Assembly: GCA_049115695.1 (NCBI GenBank)
Contig: JAGDZR010000001.1
Coordinates: 248,001 to 312,000, forward strand
From: JAGDZR01 sp049115695
GTDB taxonomy: Bacteria; Bacteroidota; Bacteroidia; Cytophagales; Cyclobacteriaceae
Length of the DNA stretch: 64,000 nucleotides
Reading direction: 5' to 3'
The notes below the pieces were generated by a model. It was not told where the DNA came from and ran no database searches. It worked only from the letters and a program-made list of their open reading frames with translations. Within the stretch, counting starts at the first letter, position 1. Every line of letters begins with the position of its first letter. The position numbers and the translations under genes are program-made. This document shows, piece after piece, positions 1-7,829 of the stretch.

Positions 1-1
1 C

Positions 2-358
2 AAAATCAGGCAATCCAAGTTGCCGGATCCGGCTGTAATCGGTAATGCGGGAAGCTTCTTTAAGAACCCCATCATTGAAATGGATCTGTTTGATGCGATC
101 AAAGAGATTCATCCGGAAGTCCCCAGCTTCCCAGTTTCCACGGATTGGATAAAGGTACCTGCCGCCTGGTTGATAGATAAATGCGGATGGAAGGGAAAAA
201 GAAGGGGAGACATTGGCGTACATGACAAACAAGCGTTGGTGTTGGTGAATCACGGAGGTGGAAATGGCAGAGAGCTCATCAAGTTGTCGGACATGATTGT
301 TCGTTCTGTTCAAAGCCGATTTGGAATCGAGCTTAGCCGTGAGGTAAATGTGGTTTAA
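2..358 (+). CDS. murB: UDP-N-acetylenolpyruvoylglucosamine reductase (MurB), C-terminal part
   Basis: This is the 3' end of murB; the 5' part lies outside the window. MurB is the cytoplasmic FAD enzyme that reduces UDP-GlcNAc-enolpyruvate to UDP-MurNAc in peptidoglycan synthesis. The frame is open from base 2, and the in-frame TTG at 20 is an internal Leu codon, not a start. The MurB C-terminal domain is plain: the segment KLPDP followed by GNAGSFFKNP contains the conserved Ser used as general acid, and an AAWLIDKCGWKG segment and the NHGGGNG stretch follow. About 118 codons are present. It ends 44 bp before the response regulator gene, so the two could share a transcript, although a regulator box sits in that gap. 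Confidence 0.93.
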   Translation, partial: KIRQSKLPDPAVIGNAGSFFKNPIIEMDLFDAIKEIHPEVPSFPVSTDWIKVPAAWLIDKCGWKGKRRGDIGVHDKQALVLVNHGGGNGRELIKLSDMIVRSVQSRFGIELSREVNVV

Positions 359-363
359 CATCT

Positions 364-385
364 CTACAAAATTTCTTCAGATTCA
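364..385 (+). promoter_or_regulatory. Candidate response-regulator box (11-bp direct repeat) before the regulator gene
   Basis: Two adjacent 11-mers, CTACAAAATTT (364-374) and CTTCAGATTCA (375-385), lie just upstream of the regulator start at 403. A similar pair is found before the TonB-dependent receptor gene at 2375-2396. A direct repeat with 11-bp period is the usual layout for OmpR/PhoB-type dimers. Autoregulation is inferred. Confidence 0.45.
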
Positions 386-402
386 AGTATTAGTATTGCT
401 TC

Positions 403-1080
403 ATGAAGCTTTTGACAGTTGAAGACAATGAAGACCTGGCCTCCAACATTCAGTCCTATCTGGGTGGAGAGGGTTTTGTTTGTGAATGGGCGCCTGATTT
501 ACAACAGGCAATCGAGAAGCTTTATTCGTTTAAGTATGATATTCTTTTATTAGATCTGATGCTTCCAGATGGGGATGGATTATCCTTACTTGGGACGATT
601 AAAGAGAAATGGCCCGAAATGGGAGTGTTGATCATTTCAGCAAAAAATGCCCTTGATGATAAATTAAAAGGGCTGGACCTTGGAGCTGATGATTACCTAC
701 CGAAACCATTTCATTTGGCAGAGCTTAATAGTCGAATAAGGGCTATCTATAGACGAAGAAATCAGCAGGGCACCCAACTAGTGAGTTTTAATGAGCTCAA
801 AGTTGATTTGGATAATTATGAAGGAAAGGTTGAAGATGTGGTGCTCGATTTAACCAAGAAGGAATTTGAATTGATGCACTACTTTTTGGTCAATCAAAAT
901 CGGTTATTGACCAAGCAGCATATTGCCGAGCATTTGTGGGGTGATTTTGTGGATTCTGCGGATTCATTCGATTTTGTCTATCAACACATCAAGAATCTCA
1001 GAAAGAAAATTATGGTGGCCGGAGGGAAGGATTACATCCAAACCATATATGGAGCGGGCTATAAATTAAAGGATGTATGA
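403..1080 (+). CDS. OmpR/PhoB-family DNA-binding response regulator
   Basis: Two-component transcription factor of 225 aa. The receiver domain spans about residues 1-115, with the acidic pocket at E7/D8, phospho-acceptor D51 in a LLLDLMLPDGDG context, switch residue S79 and conserved K101 in LPKPF. A winged-helix output domain follows (about 128-225), ending in the typical YGAGYKL segment. The ATG start at 403 gives a full-length protein. The gene overlaps the histidine kinase by 4 bp (ATGA), so the pair is translationally coupled. The receptor gene downstream and the shared 11-bp repeat boxes suggest that it controls itself and that receptor. The signal it responds to cannot be read from the sequence. 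Confidence 0.95.
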   Translation: MKLLTVEDNEDLASNIQSYLGGEGFVCEWAPDLQQAIEKLYSFKYDILLLDLMLPDGDGLSLLGTIKEKWPEMGVLIISAKNALDDKLKGLDLGADDYLPKPFHLAELNSRIRAIYRRRNQQGTQLVSFNELKVDLDNYEGKVEDVVLDLTKKEFELMHYFLVNQNRLLTKQHIAEHLWGDFVDSADSFDFVYQHIKNLRKKIMVAGGKDYIQTIYGAGYKLKDV

Positions 1081-2330
1081 ATTTAGTTACAAGACTTACA
1101 TTGGTTTTTGTTGGTGTCTCACTACTGGTATTTGTTGCAGGAGGGGTCATTACCTATGAGATATTTAAAAAGGAAATAGAAAGCGAAGAACGGAGATATC
1201 TGAAAGCGCGTGTTGATAGAGTGACAGAATATCTTAAGTTGGCCAATCCAAAGAAGGGTTTTAATAGAAATAAAATGACTGTTGAGCTTGTAGGAGATGA
1301 TGTAGCGCTGATGAGCCCACAGTATTCCGATACGCTTGTTGAGCACGATTACCTTAAAAGTATGGAGCGTCAACAGAAACTAGATGTAGTTGTCCAGACA
1401 GATTCGTCAAGATATCGTATCAGTGTCTATGATGTGATTGTGGAGTCTGATGATGTCCAAGAAAGTGTAAAAGAGTCCTTTTTGAAGGTATACCTATTGC
1501 TATTATTGACCAGCATGTTAGCAGGAGTAATCACCTCTTACTTTATATTAAAGCCATTTCATCTGACACTTCAATCTATTCAGAATTTTTCCTTGAGTAA
1601 TCCACAATTACCCAGCTTTCAAAAGTCGTCCATCAAGGAGTTTGAAAAGTTAAACAAGTTTTTAGCTGAGATGACAGAGAAGGTAATTGCAGATTATAAA
1701 GCATTAAAAGAGTTTTCGGAAAATGCGAGCCATGAGCTGCAAACGCCGATTGCAGTAGCACAGGGAAAGCTGGAAAATCTCTTGCAAACTGAAAGGTTGG
1801 ATGAGAAACAGCTGGAGTACATCACCTCTGCTCAACATTCTATTACGAGGTTAAGTAATTTGAGCAAAGCACTAAGTCTGTTGACCAAAATTGAAAACAG
1901 AGAATTTAGTCAAACTGATGCTGTCGATGTTTCAGATTTGGTCAATCGTGTATTAAATGAAATCGATGATTTGGCTGATTTGAAAGGCTTAAGTATTGAT
2001 AAAGACATAACAGCATCTGTACAATTAATCGGAAACCAGACTTTAATGGAAATTATGATTTCCAATGTGTTGAACAATGCCGTAAAGCATAATGTATCAG
2101 GAGGTACGATTACTATTCATTTGGATTTGAAAAAATTAAGTATCACCAATACCGGAGAGCCGCTTGATTCTTCCCCAGAAGAATTGTTTGAGCGATTTCG
2201 TAAAGCAAATCAGAGTAGCACCAGGTTAGGATTGGGACTGTCTATTGTTAAAAAAATAGTAGATTTTCATGGACTCAATCTTGATTATCAAGTGAATGAT
2301 AATGAGCATGGTGTCACGATACATTTCTAA
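1077..2330 (+). CDS. Sensor histidine kinase, partner of the upstream regulator
   Basis: Inner-membrane histidine kinase of 417 aa. A first membrane segment lies at about residues 7-27, a short periplasmic sensor of roughly 110 residues follows, and a second membrane segment lies at about 137-160. A short HAMP-like linker leads to the dimerisation domain with H-box SHELQTP, where H219 is the predicted phosphorylated residue. The ATPase domain has an N-box around N333/N334 (NVLNNAVKHN) and a G-box LGLGLSIVKK near residue 385. The small sensor domain has no family I recognise. It overlaps the regulator by 4 bp and is followed 105 bp later by the receptor gene. Confidence 0.95.
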   Translation: MNLVTRLTLVFVGVSLLVFVAGGVITYEIFKKEIESEERRYLKARVDRVTEYLKLANPKKGFNRNKMTVELVGDDVALMSPQYSDTLVEHDYLKSMERQQKLDVVVQTDSSRYRISVYDVIVESDDVQESVKESFLKVYLLLLLTSMLAGVITSYFILKPFHLTLQSIQNFSLSNPQLPSFQKSSIKEFEKLNKFLAEMTEKVIADYKALKEFSENASHELQTPIAVAQGKLENLLQTERLDEKQLEYITSAQHSITRLSNLSKALSLLTKIENREFSQTDAVDVSDLVNRVLNEIDDLADLKGLSIDKDITASVQLIGNQTLMEIMISNVLNNAVKHNVSGGTITIHLDLKKLSITNTGEPLDSSPEELFERFRKANQSSTRLGLGLSIVKKIVDFHGLNLDYQVNDNEHGVTIHF

Positions 2331-2374
2331 CAAAAGTCAAGCTTTGCTGTTACTAAGAACATAAAAGAGCAAAA

Positions 2375-2396
2375 CTTCAAATTCTCTTCAGATTTA
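2375..2396 (+). promoter_or_regulatory. Candidate response-regulator box (11-bp direct repeat) before the TonB-dependent receptor
   Basis: CTTCAAATTCT (2375-2385) is followed directly by CTTCAGATTTA (2386-2396). The second half shares TCTTCAGATT with the box at 364-385. It ends 39 bp before the receptor ATG. It is a likely binding site for the OmpR-type regulator encoded at 403. Confidence 0.45.
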
Positions 2397-2435
2397 TTAC
2401 CAATTCTAAATAGACCTAGTGCGTAAACTTGTATC

Positions 2436-4916
2436 ATGAAAGGAACTAAACTCAATATTCTTATCGCCGTACTTGCAGTAATATTTGCAATGGAAGCCTC
2501 CGGTCAACGGCCAGGCGGTAGTCAACAAAGGCCTCCAAATGTTAGCGGTGTATTAACGGATGATGATAGTGGTGAGCCAATTGAATTTGCAACGATTTCA
2601 GTTTTAAATGTCGCAGACTCGAGCTTGGTGACTGGTGTGGTTACATCCTCAGATGGACGTTTTGAAATTAGCGTTAAGCCAGGCTCATATGTTCTCAGAG
2701 CTCAGTTCATCACCTATGCAACCAAAGAGATACCTGTTGAAGTTGCTCCCGGTAAACCTGTAGTGCTTAACGACCTTACCCTGGGAATGGCCAGTAAGGA
2801 GTTAGCCGAAGTAGTAGTTCAGGGCGAGCGAACTCAGATGGAGTTGAAACTTGATAAAAAGGTGTATAACGTAGGAAAGGATCTGAGCAACCTTGGTGGA
2901 AGTGCCTCGGATATACTGGGCAATCTGCCATCAGTCGCCGTTGATGTTGAAGGGAATATTTCACTCAGAGGTAGTACCAACGTAAGGATTCTGGTTGATG
3001 GAAAGCCTTCCGGACTGGTAGGAATGTCAAGTGCAGATGCCTTGAGACAACTTCAGGGCAACTTGGTTGAGAGAGTCGAAATCGTAACCAATCCATCAGC
3101 AAGATATGATGCGGAAGGCTCTGCAGGAATTATCAACATCGTATTGAAGAAAGAAAAGGCCAAAGGCATAAATGGTAGTTTTCAGTTGAATACTGGCTAT
3201 CCACATAATCATGGAGGATCATTTAACATCAACTTCCGAAGAGACTGGGTAAATCTATTCGCCAATGTTGGTGTTGGTTACCGAAAGGCTCCAGGAATAG
3301 CATCTGCTGATCAGATTTATGAAAAGGGTGACAGCTCCTGGTCGACCACCTTGAACAGAGATATGTTCAGAGGTGGTATTTCGTACAACGCAAGATCTGG
3401 TGCGGATTTTTACTTAGGAGATAACACTACGCTGACTGCTTATTTTCTTTATCGATTTTCTGATGAAGACAACAATACAGTAATCAATTATTATGATACT
3501 GATCAAGTGGGTAATTCATCAAGAACTAACAGAGATGAACAACAGTTGGAGGACGATAAGAACCTGGAATATGGTTTCAATTTTGTAAGAAATTTTAAGG
3601 GTAAAGGGCATAAGCTTACTGCAGATTTTCAATTTCAGAACAATAACGAGCAGGAATATTCAGATCTCGTGGAGAATTTTGGATTAACGGAGGCTTCATG
3701 GGTACCTCAGCTTTATCAGCGTTCTGAGACTGACGAAGGAGAAGAGAGAATGATGTTTCAGGCGGATTACAACAGACCTTTCGGTCAGGAGGGAAGTCTG
3801 GAAGCTGGTTCAAGAATTTCCTTGAGAAATGTATTTAACTATTATATCGTTGAAAACCAGGAGGATGGGGAGTATGTACTTGATCAGGGTCTATCCAATG
3901 ACTTCAATTATCTTGAGAATATTTATGCCTTCTATGGTATCTATAACAATAAAACCGGTAAAGTAAGCTATCAGCTAGGAGCTCGTGTAGAATCAACAGA
4001 CATAGAAACAGCATTGGTGCAAACCAATGAGACAAATGTTCAGAAGTACACCAATTTCTTCCCGAGTGCATTTTTGACCTATGACTTAACTGAGACACAC
4101 AAGCTGCAATTGAGCTATAGTCGTAGGGTTAGAAGACCGAGATTTAGATCGTTAAATCCTTTCTTCAGTATTTCCGATAGTCGTAATTACTGGTCAGGAA
4201 ATCCTAATTTGAAGCCAGTTTTTACCGATAGCTATGAGCTCGGTTACCTACAGAATTTCAATAAGTCCAGTGTTTATTATGGCGTTTATTATCGACACTC
4301 AATTGGTGTCACACAGCGCATCACAACCATTACCGAAGATGGTATTAGAATCAGAAGACCTGAGAACTTAGGATTCAGTGATTCTTATGGGTTTGAAATG
4401 AATGCATCACATGATTTTGTCAAATGGTACAGGATCAGTGGAAACGCTAATTTGTTTTACTTCAAAACTGAAGGAACCCTCAATGAAGGCACAGCTGACG
4501 AACAATTCCTTAGCGCTGAAGCACTTTCGTTTATGACAAGGGTGAGTAACAATCTGAAAATTGGAGACAATTGGACTGGACAGGCGAATTTCTTCTACAG
4601 AGCCCCCCAAGAGAGCCCACAGGGTAAAAGGTTGGCAATGACAGGTTTGGATCTTGGGTTGTCAAGAGATGTGTTGAATCAGAATGGAACAATTTCATTT
4701 TCCGCAAGAGATGTATTCAATTCTAGAAAATATCGCGGTATTGCTGAGATTCAGGAAACAGCGAATGCTCCGTATTATTATGAGGAGTCAACATTTCAGT
4801 GGAGGAGTCGTCAGTTTACCGTGCAATTCATCTACCGACTTAACCAAAAGAAGCAGCGAGAAAGAGGAGGAAGAGGAGAAGGAGGTGGAATGCCTGGTGA
4901 TGATGGAGGTTTTTGA
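2436..4916 (+). CDS. TonB-dependent receptor, outer-membrane beta-barrel family
   Basis: Outer-membrane protein of 826 aa. A signal peptide (about 1-23, ending ASGQ) is followed by a carboxypeptidase-regulatory-like beta-sandwich (about 36-115), a plug domain (about 125-240, with a LRGSTNVRILVDGKPSG segment) and a long beta-barrel of the outer-membrane-protein beta-barrel type common in Bacteroidota. The tail is unusually rich in Gly, Arg and Glu (RGGRGEGGGMPGDDGGF). No SusD partner is adjacent, so this is not a classical polysaccharide SusCD pair. The upstream two-component system and the shared repeat boxes suggest regulated expression. The substrate is unknown; peptides, siderophores or metals are all possible. 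Confidence 0.93.
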   Translation: MKGTKLNILIAVLAVIFAMEASGQRPGGSQQRPPNVSGVLTDDDSGEPIEFATISVLNVADSSLVTGVVTSSDGRFEISVKPGSYVLRAQFITYATKEIPVEVAPGKPVVLNDLTLGMASKELAEVVVQGERTQMELKLDKKVYNVGKDLSNLGGSASDILGNLPSVAVDVEGNISLRGSTNVRILVDGKPSGLVGMSSADALRQLQGNLVERVEIVTNPSARYDAEGSAGIINIVLKKEKAKGINGSFQLNTGYPHNHGGSFNINFRRDWVNLFANVGVGYRKAPGIASADQIYEKGDSSWSTTLNRDMFRGGISYNARSGADFYLGDNTTLTAYFLYRFSDEDNNTVINYYDTDQVGNSSRTNRDEQQLEDDKNLEYGFNFVRNFKGKGHKLTADFQFQNNNEQEYSDLVENFGLTEASWVPQLYQRSETDEGEERMMFQADYNRPFGQEGSLEAGSRISLRNVFNYYIVENQEDGEYVLDQGLSNDFNYLENIYAFYGIYNNKTGKVSYQLGARVESTDIETALVQTNETNVQKYTNFFPSAFLTYDLTETHKLQLSYSRRVRRPRFRSLNPFFSISDSRNYWSGNPNLKPVFTDSYELGYLQNFNKSSVYYGVYYRHSIGVTQRITTITEDGIRIRRPENLGFSDSYGFEMNASHDFVKWYRISGNANLFYFKTEGTLNEGTADEQFLSAEALSFMTRVSNNLKIGDNWTGQANFFYRAPQESPQGKRLAMTGLDLGLSRDVLNQNGTISFSARDVFNSRKYRGIAEIQETANAPYYYEESTFQWRSRQFTVQFIYRLNQKKQRERGGRGEGGGMPGDDGGF

Positions 4917-4937
4917 TTGATTTGGTTTATAAATAAG

Positions 4938-4973
4938 AAAGCCATCTCCGAAAGGGGATGGCTTTTGTTTTTT
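4938..4973 (+). terminator. Rho-independent terminator after the TonB-dependent receptor
   Basis: A 12-bp stem, AAAGCCATCTCC paired with GGGGATGGCTTT (one G-T wobble), is closed by a GAAA tetraloop and followed by TTGTTTTTTTA. It begins 21 bp after the receptor stop codon. An almost identical copy lies at 6250-6277. Confidence 0.8.
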
Positions 4974-4988
4974 ATAGCAATGTTGTCT

Positions 4989-5046
4989 TTAAGCTCCTTC
5001 TACCTTGTTAAGAATGACGTCTATTGATGCTCTTATGGTTGACATT
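4989..5046 (-). pseudogene. Relic C-terminal tail of an acyl carrier protein gene
   Basis: Read on the minus strand, these bases encode MSTIRASIDVILNKVEGA followed by TAA, matching the last 18 residues of the intact ACP at 6302-6556 at 16 of 18 positions. An in-frame stop lies directly upstream and no further ACP-like sequence follows. At least seven of the 18 codons differ from the intact gene only synonymously. This indicates that the two tails diverged while under protein-level selection, so the relic comes from a once-functional paralogue or a transferred copy and not from a fresh duplication. The adjacent terminator is duplicated as well. Confidence 0.65.
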
Positions 5047-5076
5047 TAATGCGGGCTACATGCCTTTGTTCAAAAT

Positions 5077-5097
5077 GCTATCAGCTATTTTGATAGC
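5077..5097 (-). terminator. Possible terminator of the 5114-5875 gene
   Basis: An inverted repeat GCTATCA/TGATAGC with a 7-nt loop lies 17 bp beyond the minus-strand stop. On the minus strand it is followed by ATTTTG, a short T run. It is a modest terminator candidate. Confidence 0.4.
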
Positions 5098-5113
5098 TAT
5101 TATGATTAACAAT

Positions 5114-5875
5114 CTATTTTGTTAGCACTCCGGATTTAGTAAGGTAAGTTATCATTTTAATACCCTCAGTATCTTCCTCATAGAGGATGTTGATTTCATC
5201 CCCATCGCTATCAATCAGAGCCCATTCAAAAGGATCAACTTTGTCAATTTTAGCGGTAATCACCTTTTTTCCGTCTTTGTTATAGATATTATAACTAAAA
5301 TGATTTTCTTCTTCACGTTTGTTCACTTTACCAACCATGACTCCATCCTGGAAAATTTCCCTTCCTATGATTTCGACTGTTGAATTAGACGGAACTTCTT
5401 CTGGTGTAGCTAATTTTCCATTGTTGGCTTTTATGAACATTTTTGTTTTTTCCCAATCGAGATTGGCTTCTTTGATTAATTCATTTTCAACCATTATCTC
5501 CATTGCGGCTTTAGCACTGATTCCTAACGGAGTGGAAAATCTACCACCTTCCAGAAATATGAAAGATCCTGTTTGAGGAAATAAAACCTTAACACGAAAG
5601 GCTTTTTTTGAATCATATTTACGAGTACCGGGATTCCAATCTCCACGTACGGTGAAACTTTCTGATCTGAATTGGATAATGACTTCTTTTTCACGACTAC
5701 TCACCCACCAGTCCTTTGCAGTCATTACTTCACCTTTTTTCTTTTCCATTGACACATAATAGATCCCATTCAATGTCACCCAATTTTGATTTTCATCAAA
5801 AACAGGTTTCACTTTTTGTGCCTGTGACAGTGACGGTACCATAATAAGTATCCAAAGCATATGCTTGCCTAACAT
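5114..5875 (-). CDS. Secreted protein of unknown function
   Basis: A 253-aa protein with an N-terminal signal peptide (LWILIMVPSLSQAQ); residue 6 is a second possible Met start. The mature part is charged and beta-rich by eye and contains a DWWVSSREKEVIIQFRSE stretch near residues 55-72. A C-terminal half rich in Asp/Glu includes DSDGDEINILYEEDTEGIK. I do not recognise a family. It sits alone between a relic ACP tail and a tandem-repeat region, flanked by two copies of the same terminator, so it may have been brought in by the event that created those duplications. The function is unassigned; its protein-like composition and signal peptide are the main reasons to believe the gene. Confidence 0.72.
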   Translation of the reverse strand: MLGKHMLWILIMVPSLSQAQKVKPVFDENQNWVTLNGIYYVSMEKKKGEVMTAKDWWVSSREKEVIIQFRSESFTVRGDWNPGTRKYDSKKAFRVKVLFPQTGSFIFLEGGRFSTPLGISAKAAMEIMVENELIKEANLDWEKTKMFIKANNGKLATPEEVPSNSTVEIIGREIFQDGVMVGKVNKREEENHFSYNIYNKDGKKVITAKIDKVDPFEWALIDSDGDEINILYEEDTEGIKMITYLTKSGVLTK

Positions 5876-6021
5876 GAGTTATTAGTTGTTTTGTAAGGCG
5901 GTAAGCTAGGTCTTTAATGTAAGAAGGGATGCATATGATTGTCTTTATCTCAATAATAAGGTAGGGTCTTATGCCGGATATGATTAATTGATGTTAAGTG
6001 GCAGAATCTCCATTGTCATTA

Positions 6022-6084
6022 AAGTATTGGTTTCTAAGGAAGAAGTATTGGTTTCTAAGGAAGAAGTATTGGTTTCTAAGGAAG
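6022..6084. repeat. 21-bp tandem repeat, three perfect copies
   Basis: Three identical, directly adjacent 21-bp units lie at 6022-6042, 6043-6063 and 6064-6084, each containing GTATTGGTTTCTAAGG. There are no spacers, so it is not a CRISPR array. The unit length is a multiple of three and keeps a frame open, but no gene is credible here. It is probably a replication-slippage minisatellite. Confidence 0.95.
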
Positions 6085-6249
6085 AAAACACATCCTCTTG
6101 CTGACCTGGTATTTAATGGCCACTTTCTTTTGATGAATTTGAATCTTTATAGAGAGATAGAAGCGTCCTGGACGAGATATTCACATTAAAGCATACCCCT
6201 CAAATCTGTTTGGAATTATTGATCAAAACTGGAATAGTTTATAAATAAG

Positions 6250-6277
6250 AAAGCCATCTCCGAAAAGGGATGGCTTT
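6250..6277 (-). terminator. Terminator hairpin closing the lipid operon (second copy)
   Basis: The stem AAAGCCATCTCC/AGGGATGGCTTT with a GAAA loop starts 25 bp beyond the ACP stop on the minus strand. The T run is on the plus-strand side (TTGTTTTTA), and the minus-strand side has only CTTATTTAT. It may act in both directions. Twenty-nine bases at 6237-6265 are identical to 4925-4953. Confidence 0.6.
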
Positions 6278-6301
6278 TGTTTTTATGTGGCGGGAAAGTG
6301 T

Positions 6302-6556
6302 TTAAGCTCCTTCTACCTTATTCAGAATTACGTCAATAGACGAACCGATCGTTGACATTTCCAGGATTACGTCATCCTCAATCATAATGTCATATTTCTC
6401 CTCAATATCGAGCACAATGTCTACGATGTGCGCCGAATTTATTTCAAGATCTTGAATCAGATCCATTTCCATAGTCAGGTTTTCTAGCTTTTCCTTATTC
6501 GGAACATACGCTGAAATTATCTCTTTTAGCTCTCCTAAGATCTGATCTTTATCCAT
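6302..6556 (-). CDS. Acyl carrier protein of the lipid operon
   Basis: Acidic 84-aa protein of the ACP family and the last gene of a seven-gene minus-strand operon. The expected phosphopantetheine site falls at S41 in LEINSAHIVDI. Ordinary fatty-acid ACPs have a DSL motif here; this one has NSA, which marks it as a specialised carrier. Helix II continues with VLDIEEKYDIMIEDD, which is typical for the family. The start overlaps the ketosynthase stop by 8 bp, so translation is coupled. It is inferred to carry the growing acyl chain for the operon's own elongation enzymes, or the acyl donor for the serine-palmitoyltransferase-like or N-acyltransferase enzymes. A relic of a second, similar ACP tail lies at 4989-5046. 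Confidence 0.92.
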   Translation of the reverse strand: MDKDQILGELKEIISAYVPNKEKLENLTMEMDLIQDLEINSAHIVDIVLDIEEKYDIMIEDDVILEMSTIGSSIDVILNKVEGA

Positions 6557-7829
6557 TTTCTTTCCATTTTCTTAAAACGATAACGCAATTTAAATCGCCA
6601 AAACCAAAGTTTGCCTTGATGATCGTGTCAATTTCTTTTTCAATCGTTTCTGTCGGAATACTTTCAGCAGGAATTTGCTCTAGTATATCGGGGTGAATCT
6701 TATCTAAATTCAGGTTTTTGTGAATAAAGCCATGTTTAAGTTGTAATACAGAAGCTACAAGTTCTACCGAACCAGCTCCGGCTACACAATGGCCGATCAT
6801 GGATTTTGGAGTGTTGATATAAGGGAAATCTTCCTTGTTCAACTCAAGTGCATTTCGCCAATTTTTAATTTCCAAAGTGTCACCTCTTGTAGAAGTGAGA
6901 TGACCATTGATTAAGTCAATCTCCTCTGGTTTTACAGCTGCATTTTTCATGGCGTTTTTTATGCACCTCACCACCGCATTGGAGTTAGGAGCAGTCATCG
7001 TTCCCGTTTCTCTCATTCCTCCGGAGTTCACTTCTCCGCCAAGAATCTCAGCATAAATCTTAGCGCCTCTTGCGCGGGCACTCTCTAAGGTTTCCAGTAC
7101 CATCGCTCCTGATCCGCTACCAGGAATAAAACCTGTACTTGATGCACTCATGGGTCTGGATCCATAGGTCGGGTTGTCATTGGAGTCGCTGCAAAGCACT
7201 CTCATGGCATCAAAAGCTCCCCAGATAAACAAACCATCACCTTCAGTGCTTCCACAGAGCACTTGAGTTGCTTTGCCATGTTTGAGATGGTCATAACCCA
7301 GTAGGATTGATTCACTGCCTGTGATACAGGCGGATGAGTTGGTCTGCACTCTATTGCCAGCACCAATGATCTTATTGAGATAAGCAGCCGCGCCACTGCT
7401 CATTCCTTCAGGGAGCACCCGGGTTCCTAAACGTTTATTCTGACCACTCGATATTTTGTCAAAAGTGGATTGGCTGATGCTGTCCATACCAAGCGCGCCA
7501 GTACCAAAAATGATCCCGACATCTTCATTAGGTTGATCTTCAGCGTATTCAAGGCCAGCATCTTGCCATGCCTCAAAACCAGCAAGACAGGCGTAGATGA
7601 CGCCTTTATTGTCTACTTTCTTTTGATAAAACTCATCGAATAGTTTGGCTTTGTATTCGTCAGTGATAGTGGGTGTTGCACCAATATGACATCTGAAATT
7701 TAAGTCCTTGTGCTCCGGAAAATATCGAATGGCCGATTTGCCGTTAAACAGGTTTTGATGAAAGTCCTCTGTTCCTATTCCATTAGGCGAAATGACTCCA
7801 ATTCCGGTGATTACGACTCGATTATTCAA
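6549..7829 (-). CDS. Beta-ketoacyl-ACP synthase (FabF-like)
   Basis: Condensing enzyme of 426 aa that extends an acyl chain by two carbons from malonyl-ACP. The Cys-His-His triad is complete: C168 in TNSSACITG, H310 in NGHLTSTRGD and H347 in MIGHCVAGAG. The C-terminal GFGDLN segment is also typical. The family is FabF/KAS II-like, but the sequence is clearly a specialised paralogue, and its neighbours (dedicated ACP, dehydratase, enoyl reductase) suggest a secondary elongation system. It overlaps the ACP by 8 bp downstream and the dehydratase by 8 bp upstream. The substrate chain length cannot be read from sequence. Confidence 0.93.
   Translation of the reverse strand: MNNRVVITGIGVISPNGIGTEDFHQNLFNGKSAIRYFPEHKDLNFRCHIGATPTITDEYKAKLFDEFYQKKVDNKGVIYACLAGFEAWQDAGLEYAEDQPNEDVGIIFGTGALGMDSISQSTFDKISSGQNKRLGTRVLPEGMSSGAAAYLNKIIGAGNRVQTNSSACITGSESILLGYDHLKHGKATQVLCGSTEGDGLFIWGAFDAMRVLCSDSNDNPTYGSRPMSASSTGFIPGSGSGAMVLETLESARARGAKIYAEILGGEVNSGGMRETGTMTAPNSNAVVRCIKNAMKNAAVKPEEIDLINGHLTSTRGDTLEIKNWRNALELNKEDFPYINTPKSMIGHCVAGAGSVELVASVLQLKHGFIHKNLNLDKIHPDILEQIPAESIPTETIEKEIDTIIKANFGFGDLNCVIVLRKWKENG

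Larger units (their letters stand above)
5876..6301. other. Gene-free region with a tandem repeat and a duplicated terminator
   Basis: No convincing gene lies in these 426 bp. The region holds a three-copy 21-bp tandem repeat (6022-6084) and a terminator hairpin (6250-6277) that copies the one at 4938-4973. An open frame at 5998-6189 (GTG start) merely translates the tandem repeat and has no protein-like features. The promoter of the minus-strand gene ending at 5114 should lie at about 5880-5950. Confidence 0.7.

Noticed and set aside
4684..4920. Plus-strand frame of 78 codons in the receptor gene
   Set aside because: Alternative-frame shadow at the repetitive 3' end of the TonB-dependent receptor.
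6022..6084. Possible CRISPR array
   Set aside because: The units are directly adjacent with no spacers and there are no cas genes.
5998..6189. Open frame of 63 codons with a GTG start over the tandem repeat
   Set aside because: It is open only because the 21-bp unit is a multiple of three; the peptide repeats KYWFLRK and has no protein-like continuation.
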